From Mytilus galloprovincialis (Eukaryota; Mollusca; Bivalvia; Mytilida; Mytilidae): 64,000 nucleotides of DNA. The notes below the pieces were generated by a model. It searched no databases, was not told where the DNA came from, and was given only the letters and a program-made list of their open reading frames with translations. The translations under genes and the position numbers were made by a program. The stretch lies in the NCBI RefSeq assembly GCF_965363235.1, contig NC_134846.1, forward strand, positions 72,142,724 to 72,206,723. The letters run 5' to 3'. Below, one piece after another: positions 46,601 through 54,700 of this stretch. Position 1 is the first letter of the stretch, and each line of letters begins with the position of its first letter.

Positions 46601-46610
46601 CAGCAGACAT
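28454..46610 (-). CDS. NACHT and WD-repeat protein, copy 2 (NWD1/NWD2-like STAND ATPase)
   Basis: Eleven coding exons: 46610-46565, 45928-45882, 43347-43280, 39096-39066, 37737-37612, 37269-37067, 36650-36483, 35910-35727, 35283-35126, 34211-30228, 28681-28454. The architecture is that of copy 1: basic tail, DUF4062 (IFMSSTFSDMRSERNA, VDMRWGVTEDS), NACHT (Walker A APSGGGKTC, Walker B ILLDSLDQLSS) and C-terminal WD repeats. Walker A differs from copy 1 by Ala to Gly and Ser to Cys but keeps GKT, so ATP binding looks possible. As listed, the exons sum to one base short of a whole frame. Using an alternative AG two bases into exon 3 closes the frame to 1746 residues, at the cost of a different 22-residue segment in the tail. 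Function is inferred from the family only. Confidence 0.87.
28682..30227. other. Copy 2 last intron
   Basis: 1.5 kb. The right half is a dispersed repeat (29545-30165, listed separately). Positions 28700-29540 show only AT-rich sequence. Confidence 0.75.
29545..30165 (-). repeat. Dispersed repeat with about 150-bp internal units, uninterrupted copy
   Basis: From aataaactgttatcacagag to ctttttgactccataaaagc. Internal units contain aaagtcaataaaccatgact and ctccatggaaatgagat at intervals near 150 bp. The same family spans about 43910-45790 in an upstream intron of the same gene. Here the junction cacagagatatgtct is intact, while there it is split by an insertion. Confidence 0.85.
30228..34211 (-). 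CDS. Copy 2, exon 10: NACHT ATPase and most WD repeats
   Basis: A single exon of 3984 bp (1328 codons), beginning LIINDQVKLLRGK after the acceptor TTTTCAG and ending KKRHSAS before the donor GTAGGT. Walker A is APSGGGKTC and Walker B is PIVILLDSLDQL. The helical module and WD blades (AKVWELTTLL, LRIWSVDN, LIWETKTG) align with copy 1 exon 9. There is no in-frame ATG at the exon start, whereas copy 1 has one there. That confirms the upstream exons are part of the coding sequence. Confidence 0.95.
34264..34598 (+). repeat. Dispersed repeat ending in a 'gcccctaggtggggc' hairpin
   Basis: Begins aagaatgtgtccaaagtaca, contains aagtttcaagttgattggac and a run of gacagacagacga, and ends with the palindromic cccctaggtgggg. 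It is a familiar bivalve interspersed repeat. It sits in copy 2 intron 9, just upstream of the exon 10 acceptor. The following 34600-35020 shows nothing recognisable. Confidence 0.7.
35021..35132 (-). repeat. 56-bp tandem duplication carrying a 5' splice site
   Basis: The block tcctaattataaacattgg through agaatttaccttgcc occurs at 35021-35075 and again from 35077. The second copy contains the true donor of exon 9 (35126/35125). The first copy contains a second perfect AAG/GTAAATTC donor at 35070/35069, 56 nucleotides further into the intron. Use of that site would shift the frame. Confidence 0.88.
35126..35283 (-). CDS. Copy 2, exon 9
   Basis: 158 bp encoding VTELEVKKGILTADKPEMHT through TNMENGK. 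Acceptor CTTTCAG, donor GTAAAT. It aligns with copy 1 exon 8 with one extra codon and has the same phases. Confidence 0.87.
35519..35712 (-). repeat. Dispersed repeat, inverted relative of 53720-54030
   Basis: Contains tagcttgctgttctgtgtga and gaagactgtactttg. Their reverse complements (in variant form) occur at 53800-53870. It lies in copy 2 intron 8. Confidence 0.6.
35727..35910 (-). CDS. Copy 2, exon 8
   Basis: 184 bp reading PIRSQFTFYGDHSVGCEELK through KLHNYFKS plus one base, donor GTAATT. The homologue is copy 1 exon 7. Confidence 0.88.
36153..36405 (-). mobile_element. Helitron-like repeat, 3' fragment (copy IV)
   Basis: On the minus strand it ends gagcgacacaggctctttag and then agcttCTAG, the same hairpin plus CTAG terminus as the elements at 61070-62297 and 55448-56425. 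Interior motifs such as agatctacaaa and agagataa also match. Only about 250 bp of the 3' end is present. Confidence 0.75.
36483..36650 (-). CDS. Copy 2, exon 7 (end of DUF4062)
   Basis: 56 codons starting LLSGDRYGFTPIP and ending KPPKYILQ. Acceptor ATAATAG. It is one codon shorter than copy 1 exon 6, within the variable KTFAEKEAENAALLD stretch. Confidence 0.88.
37067..37269 (-). CDS. Copy 2, exon 6 (DUF4062 core)
   Basis: 203 bp, as in copy 1. It encodes DMRSERNAIVRDVNPLLKEY, then FVDMRWGVTEDS and LLEVENCQKISLGPNFI. Acceptor GACTAG, donor GTAAGT. Confidence 0.9.
37612..37737 (-). CDS. Copy 2, exon 5
   Basis: 126 bp encoding KLTDQIKEAEAKFDKLLEGC, then VRIFMSSTFS. Acceptor TTTTCAG, donor GTATGT. 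It is one codon shorter than copy 1 exon 4 at its start. Confidence 0.88.
37769..38531. mobile_element. Foldback/MITE with repeated 'ctaaagtgcgatgg' subterminal motifs, 763 bp
   Basis: The outer ends are actctaaagtg and cactttagagt. Just inside each end are three to four copies of ctaaagtgcgatgg-type motifs (right side: ccatcgcactttagc). The centre has no coding frame. Clusters of subterminal repeats are typical transposase-binding arrays of non-autonomous elements. The flanks show no clear target duplication and the family is unknown. Confidence 0.8.
38540..39065. other. Remainder of copy 2 intron 4
   Basis: AT-rich, no exon or repeat recognised. Confidence 0.55.
39066..39096 (-). CDS. Copy 2, exon 4 (31-bp microexon)
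   Basis: Acceptor CTTACAG and donor GTATAT. In the frame demanded by exon 5 it reads NNEKKEETRS plus one base, which requires entry in phase 0. It is one base shorter than the copy 1 microexon, and that creates the frame problem described in the findings. Confidence 0.7.
39300..41590. repeat. 21-bp minisatellite, about 2.3 kb, inside copy 2 intron 3
   Basis: The unit gatgcaccttatgaattgagg repeats some 90 times (two overlapping windows of 20 bases show the whole unit), with many variants (tgaacctcatgaattgag, agcaccttatggattgtg). Because 21 bp is seven codons and most frames lack stops, long frames open on both strands: DAPYELR on plus, HPSIHKV and QFIRCIP on minus. Higher-order structure exists: a block near 39540-39640 recurs near 40615-40735, and one near 40865-40950 recurs near 41345-41430. 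A SINE interrupts it at 39986-40335. Confidence 0.95.
39986..40335 (+). mobile_element. tRNA-derived SINE inserted in the minisatellite
   Basis: It starts agagccgtggtgtagtggtt (A-box region) and has cgttcgattccc (B box), so it has a tRNA-like pol III promoter. A body with gtccgtcggaaggggacg follows, and the tail is ctataaataaatatg. The flanks form a 12-bp target duplication of minisatellite sequence, aacctcatgaat and aacctaatgaat. About 350 bp and apparently full length. Confidence 0.92.
41634..41866. repeat. (GAA/TTC)n microsatellite, about 77 units
   Basis: An uninterrupted aag run of about 232 bp on the plus strand, CTT on the transcribed strand of copy 2. It abuts the end of a LINE 3' UTR whose AATAAA signal lies directly before it. 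It is a purine/pyrimidine tract of a length class that can form triplex DNA. The poly-Lys, poly-Ser and poly-Leu frames here are artefacts. Confidence 0.97.
41867..43240 (-). mobile_element. LINE 3' end (C-terminal RT region, 3' UTR, tail)
   Basis: On the minus strand the order is LGVGKRATNLATLSELGRFP, RYWHRLENLGSS (43211-43014), CSYSTFKTHFGLERYL, then FTRLRISSHRLRIEQGRFQG and RICLRCTSNEVDDEN (down to about 42623). A 3' UTR follows, with two imperfect repeats of cttggtgcctcttgcag, and it ends ggaaataaagcat before the CTT tract. The C-x2-C region is the zinc-knuckle-like end of a CR1/Jockey/L2-type ORF2. The frame is broken, so it is a 5'-truncated dead copy. Confidence 0.85.
43280..43347 (-). 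CDS. Copy 2, exon 3 (basic tail)
   Basis: With acceptor GTTATAG it is 68 bp and reads RTAMMIKKPTTVKVTKPAPQ, clearly like MMVKKIQPTKPKVTKP of copy 1. Donor GTATGT. A second AG two bases downstream gives a 66-bp exon starting NSDDDKETNN that keeps the whole gene in frame. Which acceptor is used cannot be told from sequence. Confidence 0.65.
43890..45790 (-). repeat. Dispersed repeat with about 165-bp internal units, split by an insertion
   Basis: Same family as 29545-30165. Five internal units carry aaagtcaatagaccatgact and tctccatggaaatgaga at intervals near 165 bp between about 44895 and 45700. The right end is tcttttcgactccatcaagc. The insertion at 43933-44807 splits its left end. Confidence 0.85.
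43933..44807. mobile_element. 875-bp DNA transposon relic: CAC...GTG ends, 5-bp target duplication
   Basis: The termini are caccgtgtatcatcgtac and the reverse complement of caccgtgtatcatcagtac. The inverted repeats stay similar for over 100 bp (ggatataggtactaa, gcgggc, ggtaacgaaaa). The flank gagat is duplicated at 43928-43932 and 44808-44812. The paralogous repeat at 29565-29575 has a single gagat, the empty site. No transposase is present. CAC termini with 5-bp duplications fit Transib and RAG-like transposons; the assignment is tentative. Confidence 0.85.
45882..45928 (-). CDS. Copy 2, exon 2
   Basis: 47 bp completing a split Gly codon and reading GVLKHKSSFGAVINGK, ending in phase 0. Acceptor TTACAG, donor GTATAC. 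It aligns with GITRQSSFLDTG of copy 1 exon 2. Confidence 0.72.
45929..46564. other. Copy 2 intron 1
   Basis: AT-rich, no element recognised. Confidence 0.6.
46565..46610 (-). CDS. Copy 2, exon 1 (start codon)
   Basis: Encodes MSAGSKKSPVSANMP plus one base, donor GTAACA. A probable 5' UTR acceptor (AAGCAG) lies 52 bases upstream, so exon 1 of the transcript is non-coding and further upstream. Confidence 0.78.
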
Positions 46611-46628
46611 TATGACCAAATTAAATTG

Positions 46629-46637
46629 TTAATTCAT
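46629..46637 (-). promoter_or_regulatory. Minimal upstream ORF before copy 2 start
   Basis: The leader contains ATGAATTAA, a two-codon uORF ending 18 bases before the main ATG. Copy 1 has a uORF of the same form. Confidence 0.4.
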
Positions 46638-46661
46638 GCCAATTGTGTAGTTTCAGTGAAC

Positions 46662-48718
46662 CTGCTTAAAAACAACAATATCAGCATTCAAATATAGTTA
46701 TTACATTAGAACCAGTAATTTTTCAGATTGGTTCAATCGAGATAGTTATTAAATTACAAAATTTAACTATTGACTATTAAGATGGAATAAATCAGATAAT
46801 CCACGAGTAACAATGTAAGAATCTGTTTCCCCAATGATTATCAAATAAATTTAAATTATTGATTATCAAAATAACAGTGTAGGGACTTCCACATTCCTGA
46901 TTTCTATGTCATATGCTAATATAAATTTGTCAATTTCTCTAACACCTGTGAGCACAATTTGATTCATCCAGAGAGCTGATAAAGGTTATGAAATGTCAAC
47001 TAAACCAATCATTCAATAAGATCATCTGTCAGGGTTATCCAATAATCATATATTGTGTATTTGGTTTATGTACTAGCCTCACTTTTGTGGTTTAAGGGTT
47101 TTAAAAAATACTTTATGTTCTATTGAGGAACGGATGGAAACATAAAATCTTAATATGATGTTATGGAAAAAGTGCTCAGTTAAAATCCCATAGTGCTCTA
47201 AGAAAAATACAGAAGTCTGACTGTTTTTCATACTTAATCTACTGAAACAATTTCATGCCCAAACATTTTGAATATTTTGATATTCATTTATTTAAAGAAA
47301 TCTATTTATGCTTTTCTTTAATCTCACCAATTTGAGCTTCTAGGATTACATTGTGTGATCAGTCACCAGGCATCCAATCCAAACATATCTGTCCCACAAG
47401 TGCGGGAGTCATATTGACAATGGATGTTCATCTATAAATTTTAAAACAAAGCAATAGAGTTCAATTTTCTCTTACTTCTTTATCAAAAAAATGTTGAACT
47501 CACAAATCATTTTTTTTATTTTTTGAATTTTCTTCAACTATTAAAAAAGAAATTCTTGGCTGTAAAATCATTCAGAAATTTTGATACAAATTCTTATTGT
47601 GATTGTTAGTCAGCAGAAAAAAAAGATTACATGAAAAGATGTATTAAAAAAATAAAATGATAAAAATCAATTAATTATTTATGGCAATACGAATACTGCA
47701 AAAAATACCAATGCTAAAGCCCTGAACATTATCTGTTTAAATAGGAGGAATGAGGTATATTTGTGATCAATGGGCACCGGTGAGAGAAAGTACCTATATA
47801 TGATTATTTCAGTAAGACTGTTCATAAGAACATGATTTGTTTATCCAGACAACAACCTATAAAAGCACTAATTTGTGTCCGATAGTCCCGAACATGTACA
47901 TCTTAACCTATTATTATTTTAATACATAGATCTTATTAACTGAAACCTCCTTTTAATGTACATTTTATGCATATTAAAAAGCAAATTCAAATGAAACATA
48001 ATTTTAAATATAAATAAAACTAAATCACATAATTAATTTAAATGAATATACTTGACTTGTATGGTAGAATAGTTTGTAATAAAAAGGTCCATGTAAATAT
48101 GCCATGCATGACATTTCTATCGTTTATTTATATGTGCTGTACATATGTTGGAAAGTTTTGTTTTATCATTTTAAAAAAAATTTAAGTTAAGGGAAAACTC
48201 CATATATATTTGGAGGTGCTCCTAATTAAAGGAGGCTTATACCAAGAAGAAGAAGTACGTACTGTGATTTGCATGATTTGATGTTGTAAATGGATAGAAA
48301 ATAATCAGATGAATACTTTAACAAAATTCTAGTCAAAGAATAAAGATATGATTTGGATGGTGACGAATAGTTTGGTAGTAAGAGAAAAGGAATGATCAGA
48401 TTGGCAAAGACATAATTTAGGTATTTTCTCAAGGACAGGTGCCCGAAGGGAGATAATCAAAGGTTGTCTGCTATCTTCAGCCAGAAAAAAACAGGATGAA
48501 ATAAATTGTATTTTGTAAAATTTGATACAATTTAAGCGTGACTGCCACTGTTTATTTATGTGATTCCCTTCATTTACTTAAAAAGAATACAATGAGTGAT
48601 TCGTTATAAACTGATAAAGTCACATAAAAAATTGCAAGGCAAATTGTCACAGAAAATAATTTAATTGCTAAGATACGTGACCATTCACCTGGCATTCATT
48701 AAAATTGAATATTCAAAC
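46662..48718. other. Divergent intergenic region between copy 2 and the carrier gene
   Basis: About 2.1 kb separates two genes transcribed away from each other. It should contain both promoters and the upstream leader exon of copy 2. It is AT-rich. I could not point to a TATA box, a CpG-rich island or a repeat with confidence. Confidence 0.6.
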
Positions 48719-51700
48719 ATGTCACAGGTTGACAAGACAAAAAGAGTTGGAAGATGGTATTTTGGAGGAGTTGCAAGTGCCATGGCAGCTTGTTGTACAC
48801 ACCCACTTGATTTGATGAAGGTTTGTTAGTGTGTACAATCCAGGATATAACTCTTGAGTTGGTCCTCTCAGTTGCATATATATTGAAATAAGTAAAACTG
48901 TGGAAAAAAATATTGTTAAAAGTAGAAATAGTGATTTTGGCCATAATGAAAGTAGGGTAGAAATTAGCCGTCATTATTTATTCAAGATTTAAATTTTGGC
49001 ATGTTAATAGGGCTCTCGAAAGAAAAAGCACAGATAGATTGTTCTGGGACAAGCATATTTTATTAGAATAATAATGGTCTATAAGCAGTTTAATTTATTT
49101 CATGTTTGACAACGATTTTTTTTTCAACTTGACTTTAACTTAAAAATGCACTGTCTAGCCAAGGGGAAGAAAAATTGTGTTCTGAGGCTTAGGATGGTAA
49201 ATGAGATGTTAAATTTGCTGATCACAGTTCACAGGAAATAAATTTTCCTCATTGCAGCTCACAACTAATTTGATAATCATTAAGCAGGTTGTTAACTCAT
49301 TTCCTGGATAGTTTTAGTACATTTACAATATTTTAAATCAGTTTGAATGTACCTAAGAAAATTACTACTAAATATGATTCTTTTATGGAAAGGCTGACAA
49401 ACAGCCAGTTGGGAATAACAATATTGGGGAAACATGCCATTCAGCAATTTCGTGGTCTGTCTTTTAATCAGCAAAAGTGGATAGATATTCATTTCACCAA
49501 TAAAAACTACTAATTTTAATGATAAATGTATGATAAATATTTCACAAGTAAAGTTATTTTTCAGGTGCATCTACAGACCCAGCAGACTAAAGTTAAAGTC
49601 ACAACATTAATAGGAAGACTGTATAAAAGTGATGGAGTTTTAGGATTTTACAATGGATTGTCAGCATCTGTTACAAGACAGGTACAATATGAAAATAAGA
49701 TGATGTGGTATGAATTCTTATTAGACAACTATCCATCACAGTTCAAATAATGTTGAAGTAAGCAACTTGTGTAACAGCACAACATTAGAACAATTCTGTT
49801 AAAATTAGTTCCAAATAGCTCAACTAAATAGGTCAAAATGATATATAAAAAAAACCTGACATGAAATAAAACCAATTGACACAAAGCACCAATACAAGAG
49901 TACTCTCAATTACTAAAAGCTAGTTCAAAGCAAATTACAACTAATGAATAAATCATGTTCTCCCAGACTAAAGTTCATTTCTGTTGAGAAATTACCTCAG
50001 GAATAAACAGATATTATGAAAGTTGGGAAGAAACAGAATACTATAAAACATTTTTGAGTAAACCTAAGAAAAGCAGGTTTTTTTGCCAGTTTAGTAGTCT
50101 TCAAAAAATATTTATAATACAATTTTTGAACTGCTACTGGAAAAGCAGGGTATTTTGGAAAGAAACAGACATTTTGCTTTGCAACAGAAATCTTACCATC
50201 AAAGAGTGTCTGGTCTGGAAGTGGTTCTACATAAAAGAGAATAATGGAAAAAAATCTGCAGAATAAATTACAAGAAAAGAGAATATGCGGGTACTCAAAT
50301 TTAAAGAATAGAGAATAACGGGGTACAATATATACTAAGGTATAAAGAATAGAGAATAATGGACAAAATATATCTAGAGTCCCAGACCCTCAGCAAGGAA
50401 TAAATGAATATGTTGTTTTATTAATATTCATTATGTATTTGACAGCTTACATATTCAATGACCAGATTTGCTATATATGAAACTGTGAAGAAAAACTTAA
50501 CTAGTGATGGGAGTGTGATGCCACTGTATCAGAAAGTAGGTGTTGCTGGTTTTGCAGGGGCCACTGGAGGATTTATAGGGACACCACCAGATTTAGTCAA
50601 TGTTAGGTAAGTGTAGTATGATAACATTTATATATCAAAGATGTCTTTCACATCATTCAGTTTTTGACATACAAACCTCAAGGAGTTCTAAACTCAGTTA
50701 TTGAATATGAAAAAGAAGATGGGTTGTGATTTCCAATGACACAGATATAAACTGCTATCGGTCATCATGCAGCCTCCAACAATGAGCAAAACCAATACCA
50801 CTTAGTCCGCCATAAAAGGCCCTGAATAAGGATACTTTGAATAATTAAACCTATTTTTAAGTAAAAGTTTTTATTTTTTATCTCAGATTTAGTGCATGGA
50901 AGTAATAAATATAATTTTAGTTAAAAAAAATTAATTTAATACTGTTAGACTAAGTCCTGACATTGAATTATCAGAGGGAAATAAAAGAAAACAGCATATT
51001 GTTTCAAAAATTCAAAATGCACTCAATGAAATGTTATTAAGTTTTGATAACGAGATATAATGCAATATTCAGCATCAAAATGTCTTGTATTTCCCAGTAA
51101 CCATTTCATTTTTTTTCAGAATGCAGAATGATGTGAAACTGCCAAAGGAACAAAGAAGAAAGTATGTATTCAGTATTTTTAATTGAGTTAAATAACTGTA
51201 GATAACCTCAGAAGAAACTCCTAGCACATTTAGGTGTAATACATGTACCACCAAATCAGGCTATAATGTGGTTTCATACCAAAAAGAGTTGAAAAATATT
51301 TTTGTTGAATTTGAAAGTTGTGGATAATAAATCCTGCATTGCAGAAAAAAAAATACTGAGTCATAAACATATTTCTTTGATATTTTAAAGCACTTATCTT
51401 TTTCTCTTCTAATATGGAAATTATACTACTTCACTCAAATATCAGCTGTTGTATGTCCAAACAGATTTTATACTTAATGTAGTTATCATAAGTTTAACGT
51501 TATCTATGTTTATGAAAAGTTTCCTTCTTCCTTTAGCTACAAACATGCAATTGATGGTCTAATCAAAGTATACCAGGAGGGAGGCTTGGCAAGGATGTTT
51601 AGTGGAGCTTCTATGGCCAGTTCAAGAGCTGTCCTGGTGACAGTGGGTCAGGTCAGTTAGTGATATATAGTAGTTTTTCAAATGTAATCAAAAGTACAGT

Positions 51701-54700
51701 TGACTGATAACAGTAAAACATTTTCCCCTTCAAAAGAGATTGTGTAAACATAATTGTTGTTTAAATTTTCCTGATAATTTTCTTTTATGACACACCTGCA
51801 ATAGAAAAAGGGGAGGGTTTTTTTTCAGTTTGTGTATCCTTCGTTAAGTCTGTCCATCCATCTTTTTGCCCATCCCTTATCAAGTTAAAATTTAGTTTAA
51901 AGTAGTTTACTATGAAGTTATTGTTTCGTCAAATAGTTTTACTCCGGTACTTAGGATGCATATTCTTTTGATGTGGAATGATTGACATATTATATGCCAA
52001 ATTAGGGTTTTGATCCAGATTTCAAAGTTTACAAAACACAGAAAAATGAGTTGGTCTTGAATCCTGTAGACATACACCAGTATGCATGTTATATTCTTAA
52101 AAATCTTAATAAGTTGGCATGAAAAATATAAGAGAAAGTGTCAATTCTAAAAAAAAAGTATATCAATGTTTGAAAATTGTAATATCATAAGTTTATACAT
52201 GTATAACAATGATAATTTTAGTACTGTGAAAGATGTTTTCTTAAAATATGCTCTATTTCTGAAATTCCCTAATGATTTCTGAAAATTCAAAGAGCAGTCC
52301 TGCATTTACTATGACAATTCTCTTGATGACTTGAATACTTCTGTAAATGGTTTATTGAAACATAAAGATTTATACCATAATGCTAAAATCATTTATGAAT
52401 GTCATAGTCATGATCATCAGCAATAACAATAATTTCAGAGCTTTCCTAAATTATAAATTTGTTATTATTTATAGCTTGCAGGTTATGATCAGATCAAACA
52501 GCTGTTAATGAAGTCTGGATACTTTAAAGATAACACAGTGACACATTTAACCTGTAGTACTATGGCTGTAAGTTTAATAGGTCAAAGTTTGTTCAAAAGG
52601 AAACCTCATTACGTTTTCCTATACTGTGAAATAATTATAAAACATTTTTTTTATTTTATTATTGCCTAGTCTAATATAAGAGACCATTCAAGTTCATGCA
52701 TATTTATTTACTCTCATGTTATGTATCTTTAATTCTTTTTATTTTAATTTCAATTAATGTATTCGTCTCATTTTGAAATGTATTAGATGTTAACACACAA
52801 AAATGTCTCCCATGCTTTATTGGAATTTTTGAAGGTCATAGTCAACTATTGCTGGTTTGATTGCAAATATTTATGTGGGTATACTTGTAAGTAGGTTAAA
52901 TTCAAAATATTTTAAATTTGTCAGTTATGAATTCTGAGAAACCGAACTGATCAGATCCAAAAACTGCAGCATATAAACAATATTTGATGAATTTTGGAAT
53001 TATACAGAGACATTGTTCAACATGTAAATGTTTTTGCGTAATTGGCTTATCATTATTTTAAAATAAACGTGACAACTGACATGTAATACTAGAAATATTT
53101 GTCTTTTCCTTGTTAAGAGACAGCTGCTGAGCAATATATCTAGCACATATATGACACCCTTGTAGATTTCGAAAAAAGCAGGCTAATGCCCCTACAAGGC
53201 AGAACTATCACCAACAAAGTGATAAGGGATTGATATAAGTTGTTATAAACAGTTTCCTCATCCATTATAGATAAATGTTTAAACTTGTTTACTTTCAGGG
53301 ATGTTTGGCGACAATGCTGACAATGCCATTAGATGTCATGAAGACAAGAATGATGAATAATCCATATCCTGTAAATATTGATTAATATCCAATTGAATAA
53401 CCAATTAAATGAACATACACATATAGCATAGCTTGCTGTATGATATGGGTGGGTTTTGCTTCTTGTTGAAGGCTGTAGGGTGACCTATGGTTGCAACCTT
53501 CTATGTCATTTGATTTGTAACGATTGTACAAGGGCTGTATAGTCAGTCAATGCACTTTAAAACTCCCGTAATCATTTTGTCTCTGGTCGATAACTGTCTT
53601 TATAACAATCATATCACATCTTCTAATTTTTGTATTTGTAAATTTCAAGGAAAAAATCGAGACAAACCACACAATTTAAGAAAAGAAACACTTTTGTAAC
53701 CATTATGACTTAACTATACATAGATGTAAGAAGATGTAGAATCAGTTCCAATGAGACAACTCCCTAACCAAGTCACAATTTTTAAAAGTAAACCATTATA
53801 GGCCAAAGTACGGTCTTCAACACATAGCCTTGGCTCACATCAAACAGCAAGCTATAAAGTGCCCAAAAATTACTAGTGTAAAACCATTCAAACCGGAAAA
53901 CCATCAGTCTATTCTACATAAAAAATGAGAAACAAGAAACACTTATGAACCACATCAACAAATGACAACTACTGAACATCAGATTCCTTAGGACAGGTGC
54001 AAACAATGCAGCGGGTTTAAATGTGTTTTGATCATTTTTAAAGTCATAAGAAACCTCAAATTAAAAAAAATAATGCATATGTTTTTTTATAACTCAATGG
54101 ATAGTTTTCATTATAAAACTTATGTACATATACTTTTTTCTGAAGAAAATTCGTTAATTTATTCATATTTAGAAGAAGTTTACTTTATTTTAATTGCTTC
54201 CTTCCAGGAAGCAATTCCCCCGACATATTTTCCGTATGCAAAGTGACCTCAGTGTGACCCATCTTGTAAAAACCCGGTGATCGCAATATGCATGGATGTC
54301 CTTAAAATAAATCTGAATTTACATGTTAAACACGTGCTCAATTTCCATGCTTTTTGTTGTTTTTTAGTCGATTGTTGACAAACAGGTGACAATCGTTAAA
54401 CTTCGGCTTCAAAACACAAACTTTAATTACCTGCCATATTTTCACAACAACACTGACCGATTGAAAAAAAAATTGACGATTATACCAAATTTACACGAAA
54501 AAAATGATAAATTCGTGCACAGAAGACCAAGTTTATGATGTTTGTATGCATTGGTTCAAGAATTGGAAGAACATTATTTTTCACCGGGCACTCGTTTCTT
54601 ATGACTTTAAAGATCATAGGGTGACCTACAGTTGCTTTCTTCTAACACATTCAGTTTGAGGTGTAGAGTTGTCTCATTGGCATTCATGCCACATCTGCTT

